A stretch of 64,000 nucleotides of DNA, taken from contig CAVWIS010000018.1 of assembly GCA_963755055.1 (NCBI GenBank), positions 248,001-312,000 on the forward strand, read 5' to 3'. Below, in pieces: positions 7,087 through 15,919 of the stretch (its first letter is position 1; each line of letters starts with the position of its first letter). The stretch comes from AP-16 sp963755055 (lineage in GTDB: Bacteria; Pseudomonadota; Alphaproteobacteria; Rhizobiales; Xanthobacteraceae). The notes below the pieces were generated by a model, which made no database searches, had not been told where the DNA came from, and was given only the letters and a program-made list of their open reading frames with translations. The position numbers and the translations under genes were made by a program.

Positions 7087-10000
7087 ATGTCGAACGCCAA
7101 CGCCGACGCGACAGCCAACTCGTCCGGACGCTCCGGCGCGCCGCCCGAGCTGCTGCACGCCCTGTTCGAGCTCCAGGCGCTGCGCCGCGAAAAGCATCCG
7201 GCGCTCGAATGTCGCGGACGCGTGCTGACCTACGGCGAGCTCGATCGGCTCGCCAACCGATTCGCCCACTACTTCCGTTCCCTCGGCCTCGGGCCCGGCA
7301 AGCTGGTGGCGCTGCATCTGGAAAAATCCGTCGAGCTGTTCGCGGCGCTGCTCGGCACCCTGAAGGCGGGCGCCGGCTACGTGCCGATCGATCCGAAATT
7401 TCCCGCCGATCGCATCGCCAGCATCATCGAGGACGGAAAAATCCCGCTGGTGGTGAGCCAGACCTCGCTGGCGAAGACCGACGGGCTTGCGGTGCACACC
7501 CTGCTGGTCGACCGCGATCTGTCCGCCGTCATGGCGCTGCCCGACACGCGCCTCGCCGCGGCCGACACCGGCGTTGTGCCGAGCGACATGTGCTACGTCA
7601 TCTACACGTCGGGCTCGACCGGCCGGCCCAAGGGCGTCGTCATCGAGCACCGCCACGCGGTGTGTTTTTGCGGCGCGCTGCCGACCACCTACGGCATCAC
7701 TGAGACCGATCGCGTCTACCAGGGCTTTTCCACCGCCTTCGATGCCGCGGTCGAGGAGGTGTGGGCGGCGTTCTCCATCGGCGGCACGCTGGTGGTGCCG
7801 GCCGACGAGCTGACGCGCTCGCCGCAGGACGTCGCCAGCTTCATCACGCAAAACCGCATCAGCTATTTTTCCACCGTCCCGAGCTTTTTGGCGATGATCA
7901 CGGCGCCGCTGCCGACGGTGCGGCTCTTGATCCTCGGCGGCGAGGCGCTCCCGGCCGAGCTGGTCACCCGCTGGGCCGACGGCCGGCGCATGCTCAACAC
8001 CTACGGGCCGACCGAGGCGACGGTGGTCGCCACCATGTGCCAGGTCTACCCCGGCCAGCCGGTGACCATCGGGACGGCACTGCCCAGCTACGAGGCCTTC
8101 GTGCTCGACGAGCAGATGCAGCAGGTGGCGCCCGGCCAGGAGGGCGAGCTCTATATCGGCGGCGGCGCGGTGGCGCGCGGCTACATGAACCGCGACGACC
8201 TCACGGCGGAAAAGTTCGTGGTCAACCCGTTCGGCACCTCGCCGCGGCTCTACCGCACGGCCGACCTGGTGCGCCCGCGCGCCGACGGCGCCATAGAATT
8301 CCTCGGCCGCATCGACGGCCAGATCAAGATCCGCGGCTTCCGCGTCGAGCTCAGCGAGATCGAGGCGGTGCTGATGGAGCACCCGGGCATCCGCAATGCC
8401 GCGGTCACCACCCACGAGATCAACGGGTTCAAGGAGCTCGCCGCCTACGTGGTCACCGAGGACGGCGCCGCCGACATCGACCGCCCGGGCGCCGTCACCC
8501 TGATGCGGGCAAAAATGCCCGAATACATGATTCCCAAATATCTCGACGTGGTCGAGGAGCTGCCGCGCATGACCAGCGGCAAGATCGACCGCAAGGCGCT
8601 GCCGCAGCCGGTCAAGCTGCTCACCGCCTCGACGTCGCGCCGGGTGGTGGCGCCGCGCAACGAGCTCGAGCGCCTGGTGGTGGAGGCGTGGACCCAGGCG
8701 CTGAACAATCCCGACATCTCGGTGACCGACGACTTCTTCCTCGATCTCGGCGGCCACTCGCTGGTCGCCGCCCAGGCGATCACCGCGATGCGCACCAAGC
8801 TCAACAACGAGCAGATCTCGGTGCGCGATCTCTATGCCCAGCGCACCGTCGAGAAGCTCGCCGCCTTCGTGTCGCGCATGGCGCCGCAGGCGGCAGGCCC
8901 GGCGGTCGACGTGAAGATCTCGCCGAGCCAGATCGCCTTCCAGCGCGTGCCCTTGTGGGAGCGCTGGTCGTGCTACGCGCTGCAGGCGGTGGCGCTCGCG
9001 GTCTACTATGCGGCGATCGGGCTGCCCGGGGCCGTCCTCATCTTCACCATCCTGGCGGTGATCGACGAGGGCATCCGCATCGACATCGCGGTGCGCACCC
9101 TGACAATCGCGGGCTTCCTGCTGTGGCCGCTCTATCTCGGCATGGCGATCGCCGTGAAGCGGCTGGTCGTCGGCAAGTTCAAGCCCGGCTGCGTGCCGCT
9201 GTGGAGCCTCGCCTACTGCCGCTTCTGGGTGGCGCGGCTGTTCCAGGGACTTACCGGCGCCTGGCTGTTCGCCGGCACGCCGCTGATGATCCTGTACTAC
9301 CGGGCGATGGGCGCCAAGGTGGGCAGCGGCGCGCTGATCTCCACGCTGCATTGCGTCGCCTATGATCTGGTCACCATCGGGGAGAACGCCAGCATCGGAC
9401 CGGAAACCCAGCTGCTCGGCTACCGGGTCGAGGACGGCATGCTGGTGCTCGGCACCGTGGAGATCGGCGACAACTGCTTCGTCGGCATGCACTGCGCGCT
9501 CGGCCTCGACGTCGTGATGGAGCGTGACTCCAGACTCGACGACCTGTCGCTGCTGGTCGACGGCATGCGCCTCGGCCCCGGCGAAAGCCGGCGCGGGGTG
9601 CCCGCCGAGCCGGCGACCGTCGAGGTGCCGCAGCTCGAGCCCGGCAAGAAGATCCCGCGCTGGCCGTTCGTCTTCGGCGTGTTCCACCTGCTGCTGATCT
9701 ACGTGATGGGCTACGTGGCGATCTTCGCGCTGCTGCCGGCGGTCTATCTGGTCGCCTACGCGCTCGACATCAGCATCCTGCTGGGACTGGCCGCCACCTT
9801 CGTGGCGGTGCCGCTGTCGATCGTGCTGTACACGCTGCTGGTGCTCGGCATCAAGCTGTTCTTCGGCCGCGAGAAGGGCGGCGTGTTCCCGGTGCACAGC
9901 GGCGACTATCTGATCCACTGGACCTTCGACGGCCTGCTCGGCAGCTTGAGCAAGGTCCTGATGCCGGTCTATGCGACGATCTACCTGCCGCCGCTGCTAC

Positions 10001-11139
10001 GCCTGCTCGGCGCCAAGATCGGCCCCCATGCGGAGATCTCCACGGTGCTGCACATCTCGCCCGACCTGCTCGAGGTCGGCGAGGGCAGCTTCCTGGCGGA
10101 CGCCTGCGTGGTCGGGGGGAAACGCCTGCACAACGGCCTGCTCGAGGTGCGTCCCAACAAGATCGGCGCGCGCTCTTTCGTCGGCAACAGCGCGCTGGTG
10201 CCGGGCGGCATCGACATCGGCGACGACTGCCTGATCGGGGTGCAGTCGACCCCGCCGCTCGGCATGCAGGCGACGCCCAACAACACCCGCTGGCTCGGCT
10301 CGCCGGGCTTCGAGCTGCCCAACACCCAGGCGTTCTTCGACTTCAGCGCCGAGGAGACCTATCGGCCGACGGCGGCGCTCTACCGCACCCGGGCGATCAT
10401 CGATGCGTGCCGCGTGGTGCTGCCGAGCCTGTTCACCGCGGCGGCCCTGGTCGGCTTCGTCGGGCTGGTGATTCTCGCCTGGCTGCACCTGCCGATATGG
10501 GGCGCGCTGCTGGCCGTGCCGCCGGCCACCGCGCTCCTGTCGTGGGCCGCCATCATGATGGCGGCGGGCCTGAAGGACGTGATCCTCGGGCGCTACAAGC
10601 CGATCGTGAAGCCGCTGTGGTCGAAGTTCGTGTGGCTCAACGAGCTCGTCAACGGCGTTTACGAGAACACCGCGGCCTCGGTGCTGATGCCGCTGCTGGG
10701 CTCGCCGTTCGCCGTGTGGGGCATGCGGCTGATGGGCTGCCAGATCGGCCGCCGGGTGTTTTTGGACACCACCCTGTTCTCCGAGTTCGATCTGGCCGAG
10801 ATCCACGACTATGCGGCGGTGAACTACGGCGCCACCATCCAGACGCACCTGTTCGAGGACCGCATCATGAAGGCCGACAAGCTGGTGATCGGGGAGGGCG
10901 CCACCGTCGGCAACATGGCGGTCGTGCTCTACGACACCGAGATGAAGATCGGCTCCTACCTGGCGCCGCTCTCGGTGCTGATGAAGGGCGAAAAACTGCC
11001 GCCGCTGTCGCGCTGGTACGGCGTGCCCACCCAGCCGATGCCGGCGCGGCCCGCGCCCGAGACGGTGACGGCGCCCCCGGTGGTGCCGTCGCCCGGCACC
11101 GGGGCGCAATGGCAGCCCGAGCCCAGCCCGGCCCGATGA
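7087..11139 (+). CDS. Pls/PosA-type nonribosomal peptide synthetase
   Basis: A 1350-residue single-module synthetase. An adenylation domain occupies about residues 20-510, with YTSGSTGRPKG at 173-183, NTYGPTE near 304 and the A10 lysine K499. A carrier domain follows with DLGGHS and phosphopantetheine site Ser558. The remainder has at least six membrane helices alternating with three soluble left-handed beta-helix-like repeats (around 780, 1030 and 1260). There is no classical condensation or thioesterase domain. This is the architecture of epsilon-poly-L-lysine synthetase Pls (about 1319 residues), in which the C-terminal tandem domains polymerise the amino acid. Specificity positions read by eye are D-A-E-S-I-G-T-V-V-K, suggesting a basic amino acid. 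The PPTase upstream could activate it. The start at 7087 is preceded by GGGCAAGAG. Confidence 0.9.
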   Translation: MSNANADATANSSGRSGAPPELLHALFELQALRREKHPALECRGRVLTYGELDRLANRFAHYFRSLGLGPGKLVALHLEKSVELFAALLGTLKAGAGYVPIDPKFPADRIASIIEDGKIPLVVSQTSLAKTDGLAVHTLLVDRDLSAVMALPDTRLAAADTGVVPSDMCYVIYTSGSTGRPKGVVIEHRHAVCFCGALPTTYGITETDRVYQGFSTAFDAAVEEVWAAFSIGGTLVVPADELTRSPQDVASFITQNRISYFSTVPSFLAMITAPLPTVRLLILGGEALPAELVTRWADGRRMLNTYGPTEATVVATMCQVYPGQPVTIGTALPSYEAFVLDEQMQQVAPGQEGELYIGGGAVARGYMNRDDLTAEKFVVNPFGTSPRLYRTADLVRPRADGAIEFLGRIDGQIKIRGFRVELSEIEAVLMEHPGIRNAAVTTHEINGFKELAAYVVTEDGAADIDRPGAVTLMRAKMPEYMIPKYLDVVEELPRMTSGKIDRKALPQPVKLLTASTSRRVVAPRNELERLVVEAWTQALNNPDISVTDDFFLDLGGHSLVAAQAITAMRTKLNNEQISVRDLYAQRTVEKLAAFVSRMAPQAAGPAVDVKISPSQIAFQRVPLWERWSCYALQAVALAVYYAAIGLPGAVLIFTILAVIDEGIRIDIAVRTLTIAGFLLWPLYLGMAIAVKRLVVGKFKPGCVPLWSLAYCRFWVARLFQGLTGAWLFAGTPLMILYYRAMGAKVGSGALISTLHCVAYDLVTIGENASIGPETQLLGYRVEDGMLVLGTVEIGDNCFVGMHCALGLDVVMERDSRLDDLSLLVDGMRLGPGESRRGVPAEPATVEVPQLEPGKKIPRWPFVFGVFHLLLIYVMGYVAIFALLPAVYLVAYALDISILLGLAATFVAVPLSIVLYTLLVLGIKLFFGREKGGVFPVHSGDYLIHWTFDGLLGSLSKVLMPVYATIYLPPLLRLLGAKIGPHAEISTVLHISPDLLEVGEGSFLADACVVGGKRLHNGLLEVRPNKIGARSFVGNSALVPGGIDIGDDCLIGVQSTPPLGMQATPNNTRWLGSPGFELPNTQAFFDFSAEETYRPTAALYRTRAIIDACRVVLPSLFTAAALVGFVGLVILAWLHLPIWGALLAVPPATALLSWAAIMMAAGLKDVILGRYKPIVKPLWSKFVWLNELVNGVYENTAASVLMPLLGSPFAVWGMRLMGCQIGRRVFLDTTLFSEFDLAEIHDYAAVNYGATIQTHLFEDRIMKADKLVIGEGATVGNMAVVLYDTEMKIGSYLAPLSVLMKGEKLPPLSRWYGVPTQPMPARPAPETVTAPPVVPSPGTGAQWQPEPSPAR

Positions 11140-11778
11140 GGCGGCCGGGAATGCTCGAGGCGGTAATTTTCGATTTCGGCGGCGTGTTCACGTCGAGTTC
11201 CCTTCGAGGCGTTCGCGCGGTTCGAGCGGGAGCGCGGCCTGCCGGCGGATTTCATCCGCCGGGTCAATTCGGAGAACCATCTGGACAACGCCTGGGCGCG
11301 GCTGGAGCGCGCCGAGATCGATCATGACGCCTTCGACTTGGCGTTCGCCGCGGAATGCCGGGCGCTCGGCCACGAGGTCGGCGGCCGCGACGTCCTGCCG
11401 CTCCTCGCCGGCGCGCCGCGGCCGGAGATGATCGAGGCGCTGCGCCGCATCCATGGGCGTCTGAAGACCGGCTGCATCACCAACAATCTGCCGGCGGGCG
11501 GCCCCAGCCCGCTGGCGTCGTTCTACAAGCTCGAGGCGATGGCGCTGTTCGACCACGTGATCGAGAGCTCGAAGATCGGCCTGCGCAAGCCCGACCCGCG
11601 CATCTACCGGATGATGGTCGAGGCGCTGGGCGCCGCACCCGAGGCTTGCGTCTATCTCGACGACATCGGGATCAATCTCAAGCCGGCCCGCGCCATGGGG
11701 ATGACGACCATCAAGGTGACGGACCCGGCCGCCGCCATCGCCGAGCTGGAAGGATATGTCGGCTTTCCGCTGCGGTGA
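11136..11778 (+). pseudogene. HAD-superfamily hydrolase, frameshifted
   Basis: The gene starts at an ATGA overlap with the synthetase stop and opens with LEAVIFDFGGVFTS, the DxD-type nucleophile motif of HAD phosphatases. After about 21 codons an extra T near 11200 (AGTTCCCTTC) shifts the frame. The second frame continues PFEAFARFERERG and later ITNNLP, KIGLRKPDPRIY and VYLDDIGINLKPA, which are HAD motifs II to IV. Removing one base restores a 213-residue protein of the subfamily found near acyl-CoA dehydrogenases and epoxide hydrolases. Coupling implies a joint role with the synthetase. It is either a recent pseudogene or a sequencing indel. Confidence 0.82.
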
Positions 11779-11795
11779 GGCGCGAGCCGCCGAAT

Positions 11796-11890
11796 CGTAG
11801 GATGGGTTGAGCGACAGCGAAACCCACCAATGCCCGGCGACCGCCCGCATCGCCGCCGATGGGTCTCGCAAGTGCTCGACCCATCCTACG
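11796..11890. repeat. Intergenic palindromic repeat with GTAGGATGGGT ends
   Basis: CGTAGGATGGGT at 11796-11807 is the exact reverse complement of ACCCATCCTACG at 11879-11890. Internally GGGTTGAGCGACAGCGAAACCCA forms a smaller hairpin. The motif GTAGGATGGGTTGAGC...GCGAAACCCA is a familiar dispersed element in Bradyrhizobium and relatives. Here it separates two convergent genes and may act as a bidirectional terminator. Confidence 0.75.
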
Positions 11891-11900
11891 AGCAGATCAA

Positions 11901-13856
11901 TCAATAGCTCAGCCGCGTCGAAAACACCTGAACGGCGTAGAACAGGAGCTCGGCGTCGAGCGCGCGCTGGATGTTTGAAGCCCGGCGGAAGCCGTGCTGC
12001 TCGCCGGCAAACAGCAGATAGCCGACCGGGATTCCCCGCGCCCGCAGCGCGTCGACCATTTTTTCGGTCTGACTCGGCGGCACGATCATGTCCTCGTCAC
12101 CCTGGAAGAAGATGACCGGCTTCGACAGGCGATCGGCGTGCTCCACCGGGGAGCGCTGGCGATAGCGGGCGGCTTCCTGCGGATAGGGGCCGATCAGCCA
12201 GTCGAGGTAGCGCGACTCGAACTTGTGGGTGTCGCGGGCGAGCGCCGCCGGGTCGCTGACGCCGTAATGGCTGGCGCCGCCAGCGAAGAAATCCCGCATC
12301 GTCAGCGCGGCGAGCGCCGTGTAGCCGCCGGCGCTGCCGCCGGTGATCACCGCGCGCCGCGCATCCGCCCGGCCCCGGGCGCCGAGAAATCTTGCGCCGT
12401 TGACCGCATCGTCGACATCGACGACGCCCCAGGCGAGATTGAGCCGATCGCGATACTGGCGGCCGAAGCCGGTGCTGCCGCCGTAGTTGACGTCGAGCAC
12501 TGCGATGCCGCGGCTGGTCCAGTACTGGTTGCCGAGATTGAGCGTGCTCGACGCTGCCGAGGTCGGTCCGCCGTGGATCTTGACGACCAGGGGCGGCGCT
12601 TCGCCCGCGGGCGCCGAATAATCCGGATTGTGCGGCGGATAGAACAGGCCGAACGCCGTCCTGCCGCCCTCGGTGGGAAACTCCACGGCCTCGACAGTGG
12701 TGAGATATTTCCTGATGGCCGGGTCGTCGGCGACGTCGGTCGACTGCCTGAGCACGCTGTGGCTCTGGGTGGCGAGGTCGAGGAGCACGATGCTCGCCGG
12801 CCGGTCGGGGGCGCCGCCGCGAAAGACCACGCGGTCGCCCGCGGCGCGCACCGAGGAAAAATCGCTGAACGGCAGATCGAGATCGGTCAGCACGCCCGAC
12901 GCGAGATCGATGACGGCGAGCCGTCCGAGCCCGGACCTGGCGTAGGACGCGACGATGCGGCCGGGTCCGGCATACGCATAGGTCGACATGCCGAAGACCC
13001 ACTGCGGCTGGCCGAACTCGGCGTCCATCGGCGCAATCGGCGTGGTGGTCGATCGCCCCGGATCATGGCGATAGAGGTTCCACCAGCCGCTGCGGTCGGA
13101 CACGAAGGTCAGGCCCATGCCGTCGGGCGACCATTCGGGCTGGAAGATCGATTCGGCCGGGCCGCCGGCAATGACGCGCGGCGTGCCCGGCATGCCGTCG
13201 CCGTCGAGCTCGCCCAGATGGAGCGTGGTGCCGACCCACGGCATATTGGGATGGTCCCAGGCGAGCCAGGCGAGGCGGGTTCCGTCGGGAGAGAGGCGGG
13301 GAGAGGAGAAGAAATCGTGGCCCGCCGCCAGGATGCGGCCCGCATCGGCACCCGGCCGCTCGAGGTCGACCGCGACGATCGTGTTGTCCGGATAAGGTTT
13401 GCCGGTGTGGTCCTCGCGCACGCCGATCCAGCGGCGCCGCCGGCGGTCGATGATGCCGTCGGCATAGCGCCAGGCGCCGTCCGCCGTCAGCGGCTCCGGC
13501 GCCGACCCCGGCCTCTGGCGGTAGAGGCGCCGGTCGGGCGGCTCGCTGCCGCGGGCCCGATCGTTGGAAAAGTACAGGGTGCCGGCATCGATCGTCCAGG
13601 CGCCGCCGCCGTATTCGTGGACGCGGGTCCGGGCGCTGAACGGTTTAGCGGTGACGTCGACGGCGGCGGCGCTGCCGCCGGGCCGGCGCACCACCACGTA
13701 GCGCCCGTTCTCCTGCGGGCGCAGCTCGAGCCAGTAGACGTCGGCACCGTCGAGCAGCACGTCGGACAGGCCGATCGACTGCGCAACGATCAGGTCCGAG
13801 GTGATCGGCGACTTCCACGATCCGTACGGGGCCGTCTGCGCCGGGGGCGTCGCCAT
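11901..13856 (-). CDS. S9 family prolyl oligopeptidase-like serine peptidase
   Basis: A 651-residue cytoplasmic peptidase with an N-terminal beta-propeller (TolB-like repeats such as FFSSPRLSPDGTRLAWLAWD and IFQPEWSPDG) and a C-terminal alpha/beta hydrolase. The triad is visible: Ser508 in GGSAGG, an Asp in GDEDMIVP (D587 or D589) and His621 in AGEQHGF. Relatives are annotated as dipeptidyl aminopeptidase/acylaminoacyl peptidase and release short peptides. The start at 13856 (MATPPAQTAPYGSW) was chosen over an upstream Met because family members begin near this point. It converges with the synthetase/HAD pair and is divergent from a LysR gene. A role in turning over the synthetase product is only a speculation. 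Confidence 0.9.
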   Translation of the reverse strand: MATPPAQTAPYGSWKSPITSDLIVAQSIGLSDVLLDGADVYWLELRPQENGRYVVVRRPGGSAAAVDVTAKPFSARTRVHEYGGGAWTIDAGTLYFSNDRARGSEPPDRRLYRQRPGSAPEPLTADGAWRYADGIIDRRRRRWIGVREDHTGKPYPDNTIVAVDLERPGADAGRILAAGHDFFSSPRLSPDGTRLAWLAWDHPNMPWVGTTLHLGELDGDGMPGTPRVIAGGPAESIFQPEWSPDGMGLTFVSDRSGWWNLYRHDPGRSTTTPIAPMDAEFGQPQWVFGMSTYAYAGPGRIVASYARSGLGRLAVIDLASGVLTDLDLPFSDFSSVRAAGDRVVFRGGAPDRPASIVLLDLATQSHSVLRQSTDVADDPAIRKYLTTVEAVEFPTEGGRTAFGLFYPPHNPDYSAPAGEAPPLVVKIHGGPTSAASSTLNLGNQYWTSRGIAVLDVNYGGSTGFGRQYRDRLNLAWGVVDVDDAVNGARFLGARGRADARRAVITGGSAGGYTALAALTMRDFFAGGASHYGVSDPAALARDTHKFESRYLDWLIGPYPQEAARYRQRSPVEHADRLSKPVIFFQGDEDMIVPPSQTEKMVDALRARGIPVGYLLFAGEQHGFRRASNIQRALDAELLFYAVQVFSTRLSY

Positions 13857-14174
13857 GACCTGTCCTGAGCCGGTCCTTCGCAAAAGCTAACGGCCGGTGC
13901 GGCGATTGACAACCGACGGTGCCAGACAGACGCGGCGGCGCGGAATGCGGTCGCGGCGCGCGACCGGACGCACGCTTTGTTGATCGACGTGTACGCAGGA
14001 CTACGCATGTGGATTCCCGGAATTGGATTGGTCATCGGGTCGCGGCTGTGTCATCAGATTGTCACACCGAATCCGGTCGGGCGAATGTCACCGGACGCGG
14101 TCGCGTGGTGTCGACGGTGTCGTGTTGCTCCGACGCGGGCAGCCGGGTCGGGGTGGTCGGGGACAAGCCTGGAA
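13857..14174. other. Divergent intergenic region, S9 peptidase / LysR
   Basis: These 318 bases separate the peptidase start from the LysR start and must hold both promoters. A TTGACA at 13906-13911 is visible, but I find no -10 partner at a good distance. No convincing T-N11-A dyad for LysR binding could be fixed by eye. An open frame extends through the right part into LysR, but it lacks family similarity and a ribosome binding site. Confidence 0.4.
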
Positions 14175-15158
14175 ATGCCGGTCATACCCAGCGAGCTGCT
14201 GAAAACCCTTCTCCACGTCGTGGAGTTTCGCAGCTTCACCCGAACCGCCGAGCATCTCGGGCTCACGCAGCCCGCCATCAGCTCGCAGATCAAGCGCATC
14301 CAGGAGCTCCTGGGCGACGGCCTGTTCGACAAGAGCGCGCCGGGGGTGGTGCTGACCAAAAAGGGCGAGCTCGCCGCCGAATACGCGCGAAAAATTCTGG
14401 CGCTCAACGACGAGCTCGTCGAGCGCCTGACCGAAACTGCGGTCCGCCGGGTGAAGATCGGCGTTCCTGGGGATTTTGCCGCGAGCGTCATGTCGTCGGT
14501 GCTGGTGGACATCCGCAAGCGGTTTCCGGATTTCTGCTTCGTCGTCAGCTCCGATCGCTCCGATGCCCTCATCCGGCGTCTCCGGCAGGGCGACCTCGAT
14601 CTCGCGGTGGTGCTCAGCACCGATGCGCCGACCGACCAGCCGCGCCATTGCTGGGCCGAGGAGGTCGAATGGGTCACCCACCCGTCGCTGGCCGCGCGGC
14701 TCTCGGTCGTCGATCCGGTCCCGCTGGTGCTTCATTCCGGGACCGTCGGATTGAGCGAGCGGGCGCAATCGACGCTGGCCGAAGCGGGGCGGCGCTCCAC
14801 GGTGGCGTTCGAGGCCAACAATCTGATCGTGCTGAGTGCTGCCGTGTTCGTCGGCATTGGCGTCATGCCGATGCCGCGGCGGGCGGTTCCCGAGTTGCTC
14901 TCCGTCCTTGCCGCCGGAGTGCTTCCGCGCCTGCCGCATCTGCACTGCAGCGTCTATGTCGAGAACGGCGAGGAGCTGCCGGAGCTGATCGCCGACGAGT
15001 TCGCCCGGGCGGTGATGATACTGGGCGAGCGCAATGTGACGTTCGCCAGCCCCTACGCGCCGCCGCGATGGCTGAGCGAGCAGCTGGAGGAGGCGCGGGC
15101 GGTGGTGAACGGCCGGATCGCCAGGTCCGCGCCGGGCGGAGATCCCGCGCGCGAATGA
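14175..15158 (+). CDS. LysR-family transcriptional regulator
   Basis: A 327-residue regulator. The N-terminal winged helix-turn-helix is clear: LLKTLLHVVEFRSFTRTAEH, then LGLTQPAISSQIKRIQELLG and LFDKSAPGVVLTKKG. A linker helix and a periplasmic-binding-like effector domain follow (RRVKIGVPGDFAASVM, GDLDLAVVL). The start at 14175 places the HTH at the usual residue 5-65; the frame extends upstream, but without homology. LysR proteins usually control a divergent neighbour, here the S9 peptidase, though the C-terminal tail of about 50 residues is longer than usual. Effector unknown. Confidence 0.9.
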   Translation: MPVIPSELLKTLLHVVEFRSFTRTAEHLGLTQPAISSQIKRIQELLGDGLFDKSAPGVVLTKKGELAAEYARKILALNDELVERLTETAVRRVKIGVPGDFAASVMSSVLVDIRKRFPDFCFVVSSDRSDALIRRLRQGDLDLAVVLSTDAPTDQPRHCWAEEVEWVTHPSLAARLSVVDPVPLVLHSGTVGLSERAQSTLAEAGRRSTVAFEANNLIVLSAAVFVGIGVMPMPRRAVPELLSVLAAGVLPRLPHLHCSVYVENGEELPELIADEFARAVMILGERNVTFASPYAPPRWLSEQLEEARAVVNGRIARSAPGGDPARE

Positions 15159-15332
15159 CCGGGTAGTGGTGTCGCGGGGGCGGTCGGTCGCGGGCCTGTT
15201 ACATAGCTGTATTTACGTATAACGCCCCACGAAGCCAAAGTAACCTGGCCTCTGGATAGGTATTAGCGCGAAATCAAGCTGCCAGTACTATTTGACACTG
15301 GGCCATCATTGCCAGGACAACAAGGCAGATCC

Positions 15333-15563
15333 ATGCGCAAGCTTGCGTTCTCGAAACTTCTCCTCATCCTCGTCCTTGTTCCCCTCGTCGCGCTCACGAT
15401 GTTCGCCGGCACGCTCACCTACCAGAGCTGGTCGCACAAGGGCGCCGGCGAGACCGGCTCGGCGTCGAGCCAGGTGCTCTCCTCCGCCCAGGCGCTCTCC
15501 GTCGAGGGCAACAAGCTCAAGGTCGAGATGGACAAGTTCCTGGCGACGGTCCGCGCCGCCTGA
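15333..15563 (+). CDS. Miniature chemoreceptor remnant (membrane anchor fused to MCP tail)
   Basis: A 76-residue protein. Residues 1-33 (KLLLILVLVPLVALTMFAGT within) are the first membrane helix typical of an MCP. Residues 35-76 (GAGETGSASSQVL, KLKVEMDKFLATVRAA) are the extreme C-terminal tail typical of alphaproteobacterial MCPs and resemble the end of the receptor at the left edge. Everything between, including sensor, HAMP and signalling hairpin, is missing without a frame change. AAGGCAG precedes the ATG. It may be an in-frame deletion relic or a functional small protein. It lies at the start of the Tad gene group. Confidence 0.62.
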   Translation: MRKLAFSKLLLILVLVPLVALTMFAGTLTYQSWSHKGAGETGSASSQVLSSAQALSVEGNKLKVEMDKFLATVRAA

Positions 15564-15919
15564 CGCCGGTCGCGGCGAACGGCATCGGCCACCGATCCCC
15601 CAGGTCCGGCGGGGCGGGGGCCCGACGCAAGGTCGTGCGCAGAGGCCGGAGCGTCAATCGATTGTTAAGATATGGAACAGCGATTCCGCGCCGGCTTACA
15701 TTCGGCATTAATCCATCCATCGGATTCCCGATCCCATTCTCCGCAAATTTACCTACAAGAAATCCGCAAATTGTAATGGTCGGCCCGCTTGTCGCGTGAT
15801 GCGCATGCGGAGGCGGCGCTGCGGGCACCGGTCGAATGACGGGATGCCGCGGACGCTCCAGCCGAAGCCGGGCGCCGGCACGCGATCGATGCAAGGGCAA
15901 CCAATCCGGGATCTGCAGG
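15564..15919. other. Intergenic region upstream of the first tadG-like gene
   Basis: 356 bases without a supported gene. The middle part (about 15650-15785) is strikingly AT-rich for this DNA and contains a direct repeat of TCCGCAAATT at 15740-15749 and 15763-15772. This is the likely promoter or regulator-binding area for the tadG group. Nothing else is recognised. Confidence 0.45.

Noticed and set aside
6985..9918. A very long open frame (977 codons) antisense to the synthetase gene
   Set aside because: It is His/Arg/Asp-rich low-complexity translation typical of the reverse frame of high-GC genes, has no domain similarity and lies wholly over a clear NRPS gene. Similar antisense frames at 28578-30758, 33096-34922 and 37272-40037 were rejected for the same reason.
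13906..13911. TTGACA as a -35 box for the LysR gene
   Set aside because: No acceptable -10 hexamer lies 16-18 bases downstream.
15333..15563. A full chemoreceptor gene starting at 15333
   Set aside because: The frame ends at 15563 and neither the signalling hairpin nor a HAMP domain follows in any frame before the tadG gene.
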